From the NCBI GenBank assembly GCA_002221725.1, contig NJFT01000334.1, positions 1-32,884 on the forward strand: a stretch of 32,884 nt of DNA, read 5' to 3'. This document shows positions 1-10,326 of this stretch, one piece after another; position 1 is the stretch's first letter, and each line of letters starts with the position of its first letter. This DNA comes from Scedosporium boydii (lineage: Eukaryota; Ascomycota; Sordariomycetes; Microascales; Microascaceae). The position numbers were made by a program, and so were the translations under genes. A model generated the notes under the pieces. That model ran no database searches. It was not told where the DNA came from and saw only the letters and a list, made by a program, of their open reading frames with translations.

Positions 1-86
1 GGGGGGCAAGGGGGAAGACGTACTCAGCAACTGCTTCCTTGGAGTCGTGGCATTTCTTTAGGCCGTAGGCGCCCTTCGTCGAGTAT
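1..86 (-). CDS. possible partial exon running off the window start
   Basis: On the minus strand an open frame runs from position 86 to the window edge and reads like protein (it includes YGLKKCHDSKEAVAEYVF). It is preceded by a CTAAC-like branch sequence and a CCCAG acceptor at 89-87, as expected for the start of a downstream exon, and the same frame is closed by a stop just upstream. No family is recognised. With under 30 codons it could easily be chance; the rest of the gene would lie outside the window. Confidence 0.2.
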
Positions 87-924
87 CTGGGCGTTCCAAG
101 AAAGGGTTAGAATTATAGGAAGTCCGAAGCGATCCGGAGCCGGGTCCGTCGTGGAGTTGGAAGTCCTTACCCGGCACTTAGGGCATCTCCGCTTGCGGGA
201 GGAGTGCTATCGTCGATTACCCTTGTCGCCACGGGTTTTCTCGAAAACATGACACTATGGTAATTGGAGTCTTGAGTTGAAGAAGTGCCATTTCTATTGA
301 GTTCGCCCTTCCTGGGCGAAGAACTATTACGGACGAGATGGCCCCATCGCCTCATGGGGTCGCATCAACCGTCGCCTCACATCCTCCCAACAGCCAACAG
401 CCAGCAAATCATACGGCGGCACCAGATGGTTCCTTTCCCTCTCCGCCACCAAATAATTTTCGGCCACTCAAAACAGACCCGAAAACCTCAGACTGGGACC
501 GTCCCCTGCATGCGGTACCAGGTTCAGAGTTTCGAGGACCAGGCTGAGTTTGTCCAACCCAAACCCCAAACCCCAAACCCCAAACCTGCATGAAGGTGTG
601 TGGATGTTTGTGAAGTGGATCAAGCCCCTCGATACGGAAAAATCAATGACATGTCGGCCCCGGCTCATTCGACAGATTCCTCCTCAGCACGCACCTGGGA
701 AATGGGAACAGGGATTGTTTTCTGCGGCCCGCTACCCTTGCCGTTCCCGCCCCGAATGTGGAGAGTCCTCGGCGCTTAGGGAAACCTCGCAGTGGGTGTC
801 AAATAATGGCAAAGGCTCCCTTCTATTCGATTCTGGGCCAGGCGCCCATCTTCTTATTTTTTTTTGGCAACCTCGTGAACCATAGCTCGTGGCGGATGAT
901 GGAGTTTTCGAGGATTCGACCGCA
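87..924. other. region without a recognised gene
   Basis: Several short overlapping open frames occur on both strands, but none has recognisable protein character, a credible intron structure or a family match. The stretch lies upstream of the NACHT pseudogene and probably holds its former promoter. The only structured element seen is a heptamer tandem repeat at 555-586. Confidence 0.5.
555..586. repeat. AAACCCC heptamer microsatellite
   Basis: About four uninterrupted copies of AAACCCC (TTTGGGG on the other strand), flanked by partial copies. It differs from the TTAGGG repeat usual at filamentous-fungal telomeres, so it is read as an interstitial simple repeat. Confidence 0.8.
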
Positions 925-3596
925 ATGGAGAGCTTCACGTCGAAAAAGGGCTCCTCCCACATGGGAAGCGTCATCACAGAAACGGTAAACAATCACGGCC
1001 TCTACATGAGTGGAAACCAGTTCAGCGGCCCAGTTAATATCCTCAGTTCGTCATGCCAGCCCTTTGCCCTGCGTCGAGTTTACATCGCTTCCTGCGACCG
1101 TCAATTCCCACTTTCTAACGCGCGGAGAAACGGCAGACAAGCATAGCTATAAATCTAAAGAAGATCTGTGTAAAAAGGCCTTATTCTTAACAAACCCCAT
1201 CGACGACAAGTCGCAAATAGAAGATAACAACGATAAACTTAATCCGAGTATCTGCCAATGGATCCACAACCACCCCAGCTACAAGCGCTGGGATGAGGAG
1301 ACTAGTAACTCCGACTTGCTCTGGGTTTCCGGCGCTCGCGGTACGGGCAAAACGATGATGTCCTTGTTCCTGATTGAAGAGATCAAGAGGAGGCAGATGC
1401 AGGCTCGCGGGGGTGGCCTTGTCCTGTATTACTTCCTCGACTCTTCCAACGAAAGGCGCAACACAGCCGTGTCCATTCTCCGCGGGCTCATTTTCCTGAT
1501 GATCCGACAGTACCCGGAAATGATACACACCTCATGCCGGACTTCGGGTACCAGGGGGAAAGTCTGTTTGGTCAGAGCTCGCTGGAAGCCCTCTGGAGAA
1601 TCTTTGAGACCATGTTGAGCGACCCGAGAGCAGCTAGGGTAATTTGTCTTATCGATGGTCTTGATGCGTGCCAGCAGGATTCGCTGGGGCTATTTCTGCG
1701 CAAGCTGACGAAGTTCTACGAGAACCAGCAGCACATCCGGCAACTCATCCAAACTCACAACCTCAACCCTGCCATCCTGAAACCCATTGCGTCGATGAAG
1801 CTGATTCTTCTTAGTCGAGAAGAGCCTTCCTGTCTGACGGAAACTCTCTCACACTTCCCCCGTGTTAGGATCAAGGAAGCTGCGCTCTACACATCCGGAC
1901 AGCCTAGAGCAGGATTGGAACCAAAGGCAAAAACTACAGCTGGGCCGACGAAGAAGTTTACTGTCGAAAAAAGTATCAAGGGGCTATTATCCGCCGTCCA
2001 GCTCGTAATGAAAAAGAAGAAGGCTCGAGGAAACCAAAGCTATCTAGCAGCTACTCGCCCATGTTACAGTACTCCGCTGCCGCTGTATACGCGGTCCCCA
2101 GCATTCCGAATTAATCCCCGGAAACAGGACCAAGCATCAACTCCGGCCATCCCTCAGACTCGCCACCAGGCTATCCCCAGCACGATGTATCAAAATGGTG
2201 CCGCTCAACTGGTAGGTGCGGAGGGTTATACCAGCACACTTACGGCAGCACACCTGGGGATCGGTACCCCTAGCCAAAAGTCTTTGGAGAACCCTGTGTA
2301 TCAAAATACCAATATGCTAGGAACCAGCGGAATGGCCGCACCTATACCAACCTACCCTCAAACCCAGACTCCTGGCCGAATCCCGCACCCAGAAACAGCA
2401 CACGTACGTGTAGCAAGCCCAATGCACTAGAATCCAGATGTTTCAGGGCCAAATGTCAACGGAACAACGCCTGCGACTTACCCGCACACCAATGGGCGAG
2501 CCGCGCAGCCCGTCGAAAGCCCAACCCATACAGCTAGCGTAGCTAATGTAAGCGGACCGGTGCTTCCCAAGCGGTCCTATCCACAGACGGCTGGATTAAG
2601 TCAACCACCGGTGAAAAACTCAGCTCACAGCGCCCCGGTAGCTTCCGGTTCCCAGGCGAACGCAGCCTACGCGCCAGCCACCCCTTTGAAGAGCTCTGCA
2701 ATACGTCAGCTGCCTCTTGGCACCACTGCTGCCTTCTCGGAGGCCGCTCCTGTGGCTCACCACACCGCACAGCAACCAGCAACGGAGCTGCAGGCAGAGG
2801 TTGCTGTTCCCTGGCAAGATGCGTCCCCGCCGTTGCCTACCAGACAACCGACCATTCTAATCCAGGGGCCGAGGACCTCTGCCATTCAACGACACCAGAG
2901 CCTGTCGACCAATCTAACAGAGGTCTCGCCTCCTCTTCTACGGCCAAGTACGCAGCCGAGTACCGGGAGCGCGAACTCAGCCCCAGCTCTCCCAGAACAG
3001 CGGACTCAACGTCCGACCGCTAGTCTCACGCCAATTCCATCGCTGCAGCAGCGCAATTACCAACATAGCTTAGCGACTGCCACCCCGAGCTCTTCCTCCT
3101 CCCCACAGAACGCCTTCCAGACAGGTGTGTCGAATGTTACACCCGCGTCTGCCGTACCGCAATGCAATGCCAAGTCGAGCATTCCTCAGCCGGTGGCGCA
3201 TTCCCCGCCCCGTCAGTCCCTCAAACAACAGGCGTGGGGTATCAATTGCAGCCGAGCAATATGGCACCCGCTCCAGTAACGAGTTGTAACCCGAGTGCGT
3301 TTCCAACAGCACCCACGGCATCTACCCTATCGACACCGCAAGCGACAGACAAGTAGTCTTCACCCCTCCAGGGTCAACAGGTTATGGTGCCCAGGCATGG
3401 CAGAACCCGCAGTACCCCCAGCAATCCCGGGTATGTCCCACAGCAGTATGGCCCACAGGGCGGGTCTCTGTCTGTGAACTACACGCCTAGGCAATATTGG
3501 GTAACGGGACAGATGCAGTTTGGGCCACCGCCGACGGGTCAGCCAGGGATGCAGAAGAAGAGGAGCATCATGAACCTAGGTGGGCTACGAAAGTAA
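925..3596 (+). pseudogene. NACHT-ATPase (NLR-like) gene, disrupted
   Basis: Remnant of a fungal NACHT-type STAND ATPase of the kind linked to heterokaryon incompatibility and innate immunity. An N-terminal exon from ATG 925 is followed by a probable intron ending at 1136 (CTAAC branch, CAG acceptor; the donor is either 1046 or 1073). The frame continues with the family hallmark CKKALFLTNP, Walker A GARGTGKTMM (1331-1360) and Walker B VICLIDGLDAC (1639-1671). A long Pro/Ser/Thr/Gln-rich tail follows. The gene is broken: a one-base loss near 1530, an in-frame TAG at 2428-2430 with coding character continuing beyond it, and frame changes near 3225, 3350 and 3430 before a basic C-terminus KKRSIMNLGGLRK ending at 3596. 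The frame resumes sensibly after each lesion, so decay is recent or some lesions are sequence errors. Family assignment is firm for the ATPase core; the tail is unrecognised. Confidence 0.75.
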
Positions 3597-3967
3597 AGGG
3601 AGAGGTTGATCCAGGGGTTTCTGGTATTTGCGTCTGAGTTCGCTTGATTTTATGTCGTTCTTAGTTCAGTGGGCTCCCCTTTTCGAATCTTATGGGGCAA
3701 GGAGTTGTTTGACATGTACCTTGGGGGTATGATGGTACATTTGAGTTGATAGCTATGTGTGTGTGTAGAAAAGTCTCCCCAATAAGGGCAAGTATAAAAA
3801 CAACCGCTAAAAAGAATGACAGTCAAATTTTGCATTAAAAACTATAAACAGCTTTCCAGCCCTTGTGAGCATGTAATGCAGAACGCGCCCCAAAAGGCGC
3901 ACGAGATGTAAGTCTAAGCTTAAAACCAGGAAATTTTTTTGTCATGCCAGACATGCAATGCACCTTT
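3597..3967. other. convergent 3' intergenic region
   Basis: Lies between the 3' ends of the NACHT pseudogene and the phosphate permease. It contains a short (GT)n run near 3755-3766 and no supported gene; it should hold the untranslated 3' ends of both transcripts. Confidence 0.5.
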
Positions 3968-6038
3968 TTACCAGTGAGGAGTGTTGAGAGCCAAGCCCAT
4001 GAGGCAGCCTCCAATGAGACCAGCAATAGGGATCGTCATGATCCAAGAGAAGAACAGGAGGAAGAATCGCTTCCAGTTAACGGCCTTGAAGGTGCCGTTG
4101 CAGAGACCAACGCCAACAGTCGCGCCAGTGATGCACATAGAAGTAGAGACGGGGAGAGAGTACTGGGAGAAGATGAGAATGGTAATAGCAGCACCCATCT
4201 CCATGGAAGAACCTCGGCTGGGCGAGTGGTACGTGAGCTTGTTGCCCATAACTGTTCAACCAAGATAATGTTAGCAAGACCGATCCCAAAAGGTAAAATG
4301 AAGCACAAAAGAGGCTTCAGATTCCAAGTTTAAGCACAACTGACCCTTCATAATGTTATAACCGTATGTTATGAAGCCAATGCAAATCATAGCGGCGGTG
4401 GTGCCGAGTTGCCACATGGGGACTTCGGCCTTGGAGGCGCTGGGCTTTCCGGTCGACCAGGCGGCATACATACCAGCCCAGACGCCCACAGCGTTACCGA
4501 CGTCGTTAGCGCCATGGGCGAAGGAGGCAGTGCAGGCAGTGATGACCTGTACGTAGGAGTAGAGATGTTCGACTTCGTTGGGGTACTTGGGGGCGTAGCT
4601 GTAAACGCGCTCCATGCGCTTGCCCTCGGGGGATCCGCGAATGCCAATCTGGGCGGTGTGGATATCGTAGTGCGTTCCGTAGAGAAGCGCGACAACGATC
4701 TGAGCGGGGATGCGCTTGACGAGGGCGATGAGGTTGTGTGTCTCGTGGATGGAGCCGGCTCCGAGCCTGTTCCTGTGGAGGGAGCGCATGGCCCAGCCGA
4801 GGGGGCCATTCGTCTTCCTCAGGTTGGCGTGGTGCTTTTCCTGGGCCTCGGCGAGGAGTCGCTTGTACTCCTCATGGGGATTCTCAAAGACTAGAACACC
4901 CTTCTCGCGGTCGTCTATAGACGATGTGCTGGCGATTTTCACGTCGTTGCCGGTGGCAATGGTCTTGGATTCCAAGATACCCTGGGGTGGGGTGGAGGGG
5001 GCGGTGGCGTCATCGGAATCGCTGTCCTCCTGGACGACGGCATAGTTGGGAACCTTGGCCTTGATGTTCTCGGCATCAGGAGGAGCGGGCCGCTTGAGGA
5101 GAAGGGGGCCCTGGAAGATCATCCACCACTTGAGCGTGTAGTCCTTCTTGACGACCTTGGCGTGGACGTAGGGAACGAAGAAAAGAGCGGAGAGGAAGAA
5201 AAGTCCGAAGCCGACACCAAGAGAAACGGAGGCGATGTACCAAGCGGGCTTCTTGTCTAGGCCCAGCCTAGGAGAGCCCTTGTACACGACGGAGAGAGAG
5301 CAGACGGTGCCGGCAATGAGGAAGAAGAAAGGCGACGTCCACACAGCCCAGGGCAGGGGCTGCTTACGCATGTGGACAGTCACCTTGATGAGCATGAAGA
5401 TGATGGCGCCGAAGCAGCCAGAAATGAAGGGAGCCATGGCCAAACCGGCGAAGATGGCGCCGAGGCCGGTACCCTTGTTCCATCCCCATTGGACCTTGCT
5501 GACGCCGACGGCAGCAACACCGACACCGGCGATGGACGAAACGAGAGAGTAGGTCGATGAGACGTGAGCCGAGTTGCGGGTACACCACATCACCCAGGTG
5601 GCAGCACCAGCGGAGGCACAAGCGAAGGCAAGGAGCTGCACGCCGGCATTGTCGCCGAAGGACGAGCTGGGGATGATACCATTCTTGATGGTGGAGGCGG
5701 TTCTCGCGCCGACGGCCAGAGCTCCGGTTAACTCGAATATTACGCACAGGACCATAGCCTGGCGGTAAGTGACGGATCGGGAGGAGACGCTGGTAGCCCA
5801 AGCGTTGGCAACATCGTCTACACGAGGAAGGGATCTGTTGGCCTCTATGACTTACGCATGCTGGGGGTACTATGCGGGGATGGGATCGACAAAAGTAAAA
5901 AAAAGAAAAAAAAAAAGACAAAAAGCAAAGAGAGCTTGACAAAGTTGTGGAGCACTTACTGGCGCCATTGTTGAATGCCTCTAGAAGCGCAAAGAGCGTG
6001 CCAATGGCAAAGATGTAGGTGTAAGCGTCGAGAGCCAT
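3968..6038 (-). CDS. pho-4: PHO-4/PHO89-type sodium:phosphate symporter (PiT family)
   Basis: Plasma-membrane inorganic phosphate transporter of the PiT family, which includes Neurospora PHO-4 and yeast Pho89; those proteins co-transport Na+ and phosphate and are induced by phosphate starvation. Three exons, 6038-5960, 5817-4345 and 4251-3968, give 611 residues, close to the family's usual length (about 590). Splices are GTAAGT and GTCAGT donors; intron 2 has a CTAAC branch and CAG acceptor. The two inverted PiT signatures are both intact: GANDVANAW at residues 25-33, created by joining exons 1 and 2, and GANDVGNAVG at 462-471. Hydrophobic halves flank a long hydrophilic loop of about residues 265-440 with an acidic patch EDSDSDDA. 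No lesion is seen, in contrast to both flanking genes. The start is the first ATG, and a TATA box lies about 94 bp upstream. Confidence 0.95.
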
Positions 6039-6130
6039 TGTCGCAGGTTTGGCAGGCAGTTCTTGGTGAGCTCGAGTCCTTAGTGTCGCCGACTTATCCG
6101 GTCTTCAAACTTAAGAGGCAAGACTGAGGT

Positions 6131-6137
6131 ATTTATA
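6131..6137 (-). promoter_or_regulatory. TATA box of the phosphate permease
   Basis: TATAAAT on the minus strand, about 94 bp upstream of the permease ATG at 6038, in a plausible core-promoter position. Confidence 0.5.
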
Positions 6138-7029
6138 TCTATTCTTTGCCCGCGTTTCCTCCCATTGCCCGAACGCGCTCATCTCTTCCCAGTGTCATGG
6201 TGCTGGCGTATTACTCCACAGATGATAGAGTGAACGGACGAGCCGTGATGCTTAGAGAGCCATCTCGGTGCTGAATGAGACTAGCGCTCCGCGCCGGACG
6301 CATGGACTGGCGCGCCCCGAACGGCATAGCGTGGAAAATGCCTGTCGGTCTTCCATTTTGGGCGACCGAGGAGTCCAGCATTCAGCCCAATGGGAAGATG
6401 ATCTGCCTGGTTGCGAGGATAAGCAATAGTCCCTCGAAGCCACTCTGTGATTATTCTCATCAAGACTACGCGGTCCTTTTTTCTCCCCCTCTGTTCTCTC
6501 TCCTCACTATACGAGCCAATATTCGTGATCAACATGCGTCTAGGGCTGCGAATCGGTGCTGAAAATGGGAATGCAACTCCGCACAGACCGACGCTTAGTT
6601 GGTCGAGTTCGGGAGCCAACAGCTTTCCCTCAATCCCAGAGCCTGTCTACTGTCTAATACACCTGTGACCTATGCATGTAGCCAAGAGGCGGCGGCCCTG
6701 CCAAGGAGTCTTGGGTCTCATTTTTTCTCTTGGCGAGTGCCATTCGGTTTTCTTTCCCTTGCTGCTTTTTCCGAAGAAGGAGATGTGTCGTGCGACATCC
6801 TTTTGAATTGAGGGAAATAGATCTCGCCTTGAATCTTATCACACGATCTTAGATCATAAGGAGGATATAGAGGATAAAACTCATCCACAAGTTCAGCATT
6901 GTGTCGCTGTTAGTCGCCCTGATGATTACAACCTCTTTTGTGATCGGGGGCGCCGACTAGGCTCAATACAAAGTGACGGCTGTCACACCTAATGCGGTAT
7001 TCAATATTCCCCCCAAGCTGTTAGCAGAG
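6138..7029. other. permease upstream region without a gene
   Basis: No open frame here has coding character or splice support. The stretch is read as upstream regulatory DNA of the minus-strand permease. Confidence 0.45.
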
Positions 7030-7054
7030 AAAAAAAAAAAAAAAAAAAAAAAAA
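7030..7054. repeat. 25-nt poly(A) tract
   Basis: Uninterrupted run of 25 A about 1 kb upstream of the permease. It may be a nucleosome-disfavouring promoter element or a homopolymer left by an old retroposition; the sequence does not decide between these. Confidence 0.9.
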
Positions 7055-7145
7055 CATTTTTCGCCACGACCCCGCGGTGATTCCGCAAGGGAAATAAACT
7101 AATAGCAACTCTCTTCAGACATGAAAAGAGAGCCAATGCCCTCCC

Positions 7146-7151
7146 CACGTG
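7146..7151. promoter_or_regulatory. CACGTGGG E-box, candidate Pho4/NUC-1 site
   Basis: CACGTG in the context CACGTGGGCCATGG, about 1.1 kb upstream of the phosphate permease. Yeast Pho4 and Neurospora NUC-1 are bHLH regulators of phosphate genes, and Pho4 prefers CACGTG followed by GG. A second near-identical element lies at 7344. The link to this gene is inference. Confidence 0.4.
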
Positions 7152-7255
7152 GGCCATGGAAAAGTGGAAAAGGGAAAAAAGCGCAGCGCAGGCAGCTGTG
7201 GGTTTATGCTTGAGCTTTTTCGAGCTCTCTCTAGCTATTTGGAAGATCCTCCGCA

Positions 7256-7276
7256 GCTAGCCTAAGAGAGGCTAGC
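7256..7276. other. perfect 7-bp inverted repeat
   Basis: GCTAGCC and GGCTAGC flank a 7-nt spacer. This could be a hairpin or a dimeric protein-binding site in the region upstream of the permease. No function is known. Confidence 0.5.
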
Positions 7277-7343
7277 ATGGGACGGTTTGGCGCCTCAGAC
7301 TGGCATAGTAGGAGGAACCCAACTGATATCTCTTGCTGAAGAG

Positions 7344-7349
7344 CACGTG
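7344..7349. promoter_or_regulatory. second CACGTGGG E-box
   Basis: CACGTG in the context CACGTGGGCAATGG, matching the 7146 element at 13 of 14 positions, about 1.3 kb upstream of the permease ATG. It could instead belong to the former promoter of the P450 gene that begins near 7934. Confidence 0.35.
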
Positions 7350-7933
7350 GGCAATGGTAAAATGAGGAGAGTTGTCCGAATCTGGTCCCAAGAAAACTTT
7401 CCTCGGGCTACTGCAAACTAGCAATTCCCCGGTAAGTGTCTGCTCTCTTCATGCACCCCGGGGTGTGTCTAGCGGTCCTATGAAAGGGGCGAGGGAGAAG
7501 ACCGCTCGACTTGGCCACCACACGCCGCTCACTGAGACTTCTACTTCGTACTTCGTCCATGGGCATTTATTGAATATATGGGCGTCTGTACGTAAAGCCT
7601 GCTAAATTGGCCGTCGTCAGATGAAGCAGCTGCGACGTAGCACTGCCTGTTACCTGGAGGGAACCGTGGCTGCTGCAAGTGAGAGACGATGGCAATGTAG
7701 GTTCATACTTGGATCGGGATCCTCTACACAAAGTCCCTGGCAGCATAAGCATCCTTCGAGGATTGATCCTTTTATGTTTCCTGCATCTGATATCTTCGTC
7801 CGGTAATTGCACATTACATTCTGCACGACTTTGTTAAATATGCCCAGAACCTACCAAACCCTCCCACCAGGGTTAATTATGGAATGTAGAATCAACTTTC
7901 CCTTTAGCTGCGATCAGTTCAAGATCCCGCACC
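7350..7933. other. intergenic region before the P450 relic
   Basis: No supported gene. It contains a perfect 12-bp palindrome CACCCCGGGGTG at 7454-7465. It is presumably the old upstream region of the P450 pseudogene. Confidence 0.45.
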
Positions 7934-9340
7934 GTGATTAAAAGTCCGGATACTGTCGATATCATACAATGGCTTTTCTCGGTAGCAACTTTCAGTCTCC
8001 CACTCTATCCGGCTCTCACTCGCTTTAGAACATGGCGTCTCCTCCGCCCCATTCCCGGACCACCCATAGCAGGATGGACGAAGTTCTGGATCATCCGACA
8101 TGCCCTACCGGGGACCCTATGCCAGACCCTCCAGGAGGCCTTCAGTAAATGTGGTAAGAAGATAATAGTATCGAGACAAACAGTTATCGAATGAGTAAAA
8201 TGAGAAAAAGAAAAGAAAAAGGAACCGGCATGTCCTAACGTGAGTACATCGCATAAAGGGCCACTCGTGCGAATCAGTCCCGATTGGGTCGTGTGCAGGG
8301 ACGTCCACGAAATCCACCGCATCTGGAGCGTACGCTCCGACTACCACCGAGCGCCGTGGTACAAAGCTGCCGGGCTGGATCCCACGGTCGACAACCTGCT
8401 CACCATCATATCCAACAAGGGACACCACTGGCTGCGCATGCACGTCTCGCCGGGGTACGTGGGTAAAGGCAGCGCGTCGATATCCGACCAGGAAACCGTC
8501 ATCGACACCCAGATCAGCAAACTTATCTCCCTGATTGAGCGCAAATACTTGTCTACGCCGAAGACGGACGCATCCTTGTAATCTATCCAGGACTATGCAG
8601 TATCTCACCTAGGATGTCATCGCGGCTCTCGGATTCGGCAAGGCTGTGGGATGTCTCGATTTTGACGGGGACGTATTTGAGATCCTTGCTGCGGCGGAAT
8701 CTATGCTCCTTCCGGGCCATATTGTCACCCTACTGCCGTTCTTGAGAAAGTTGATCGAGATGCCGCTGGTGAGGCCGCTTCTCCCCAAGCCATATTATGA
8801 GAGTCCTGTGAGTAAGTTTCTGGGTTCATCAGAGTGCGGGTGGATGCGCGGTACGGCCATAACAAGGCACGGAACGAGGACATATCCAAGCTTGCCTGGA
8901 CTCCGGGCTCGACCGTACGCAGGTCGAGGCCGAAGCGCTCGTCTTGCTATTCGGTGGGACGGACACGACGGCCACGCCACTGCATAACCCAATATTTTAT
9001 TTATCCGCCAACCCTAGCACATACCATCGACTCCAGGTAGAGATTGATGGGGCTGTTAACGGCACCGGCGGGTCTTCTGCCACGCGCCCCATCATTTCTG
9101 ACGAGGAAGCCAAGGCGCTGCCCTACCTCCAAGCCTGTATCAAGGAGGGTCTATGCATGTGGCCCCCCATCGTGGGACTAATGGGCAAGACATACGACGT
9201 CAACGACGACGTGTTCGCGTTCAAGGTGCCTGCTTGGACGCAAGTTGCCTAGTCCGCGCTAGCTTTTACGCGGAACACGGGAGTGTTCCACCAGAATTCT
9301 GATGTCTTTGAGCCGTGACGGTGGCTTGAGGCAGCTGGGA
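7934..9340 (+). pseudogene. cytochrome P450 pseudogene, pisatin demethylase-like
   Basis: Remnant of a microsomal P450 monooxygenase. It begins with a hydrophobic anchor and the proline-rich hinge PIPGPPIAGW, but no in-frame ATG precedes them. An intron from 8154 (GTAAGA donor, CTAAC branch) to about 8258 joins to PLVRISPDWVV. The block HRAPWYKAAGLDP and the end SLIERKYLSTP resemble pisatin demethylase-type (CYP57-like) enzymes. The I-helix motif is present as FGGTDTTAT (about 8953-8979). Lesions are many: TAA at 8579-8581, TAG near 8612, frame changes around 8600, 8820 and 8900, TAG at 9250-9252 where Trp is expected, and a TGA shortly after. The ExxR motif reads KEGLC, so the essential Arg is Cys. 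Homology stops near RWLEAA at about 9340, and the haem-binding Cys loop is absent. It cannot encode an active enzyme. Confidence 0.85.
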
Positions 9341-9739
9341 GCTCTGCCACAATCGTTAACCATATTAGAGTCTCACCAGAAACGAAACTCGTCCATCGCC
9401 AAGCCGCTCCTTCCTCATCACATCCACCCCTCCGCTCTTTCCCTAAGCTCACAACCTCTAAAAATAACCGCGCCTGCTTATGTGTTATATATCATAATCA
9501 CACCCCGGATTATCACCAATAGCCGATGGCCCGACGGTCAGAAGACGCAGCTAGGAACTGAGATCACTGGTTCACGGGAGATCCTCTGTTCGAACCCTGA
9601 CGAGGGCAAGAACTCTAGGACCCGAACTATCAAGACGTTCCGACGGTGCCCAGGGATCGAGTAAAGAAATACCCGCACGCCAAAGAAGATCCCCGCTCAT
9701 AGGGTGGTTCGTGGGCGCGCAAGGGCTCGACGGAGCCTA
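9341..9739. other. unassigned sequence after the P450 relic
   Basis: This replaces the expected haem-binding end of the P450. No protein similarity is recognised. It may mark the far side of a deletion or rearrangement breakpoint. Confidence 0.4.
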
Positions 9740-10254
9740 AGGGGCGCAACAGACTTTTTTTCCTTGTTTTAGTAGTATGAAGCTGGGATTCAAACTCACG
9801 ATAAAAAATTAGGAGGAGTAAATCCTAAAATCTTTTTCACTATTTTCTATTAAAGCTCTAGCTTTTTCCTTTGAAATATTATTAAGTTAAAGTATTTTCT
9901 TCTTTTAGATAGTCCTGGGCTCGTCCTGCTGGTAATATCCTATTGCTCCCCTAGAGGCCCGTCGATGAGAAAAGATGTAACTTGGCTTAGTGTTGATATA
10001 TTTTATTTTTTGTGGTGGAGGATGCTTCCTCGCTGCTTTGTAGTAGGAGCTTTAAGATATAATTATATCTTTACGACTCGGCGGTGGTGTCTTACTCTTT
10101 ACTGAGGCTTGAGCTAGTATGCCTTTTACTACTTTATATATTTTAAGGCTTACCTGTAAAACTAATGTTCTTAATAGGAATAGTTGAGCATATCTTATAA
10201 TACTGGTCAAACATGGTTAGAACTGTCTAAGCACAGGACTAATAATATTCTTAA
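9740..10254. mobile_element. AT-rich decayed transposable-element relic (probable)
   Basis: The base composition drops sharply to AT-rich, with many TA-containing words and stop codons in every frame. On the minus strand a broken frame near 9800-9880 still reads ISKEKARALIENSEKDF, with stops on either side. This pattern fits a repeat degraded by RIP. The element class cannot be stated, and no terminal repeats or target duplications are identified. A perfect 18-bp palindrome lies inside at 10054-10071. Confidence 0.4.
10054..10071. other. perfect 18-bp palindrome
   Basis: AAGATATAATTATATCTT is fully self-complementary with no spacer. It lies in AT-rich relic DNA, where long palindromes are more likely by chance. 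Confidence 0.6.
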
Positions 10255-10326
10255 GGCCAAGACATTCCCCGCCTGCCTTCGTCTGACCCTATCACGCTCA
10301 ACTGAAGCAGCCTGGTCCCCAGGTTA
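10255..10326 (-). repeat. 72-bp dispersed repeat, copy A
   Basis: Matches 30104-30175 in the same orientation at 63 of 72 positions without gaps by hand alignment; similarity frays a few bases beyond each end. Read on the minus strand it keeps the protein motifs PGDQAASVE and RRRQAGNVLA that form the C-terminus of the MFS exporter in copy B. Here the first codon is TAA where copy B has CAA. It sits at the edge of the AT-rich relic. Confidence 0.85.

Noticed and set aside
1500..1545. an intron explaining the frame change in the NACHT gene
   Set aside because: Protein similarity is continuous on both sides, leaving no room for an intron; a one-base loss fits.
8117..8608. 163-codon minus-strand open frame
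   Set aside because: It is antisense to clear P450 homology and includes intron sequence.
9588..9600. TGTTCGAACCCTG resembles a tRNA T-loop/B-box
   Set aside because: The flanking bases do not form a T-stem, and no cloverleaf or acceptor stem can be drawn upstream.
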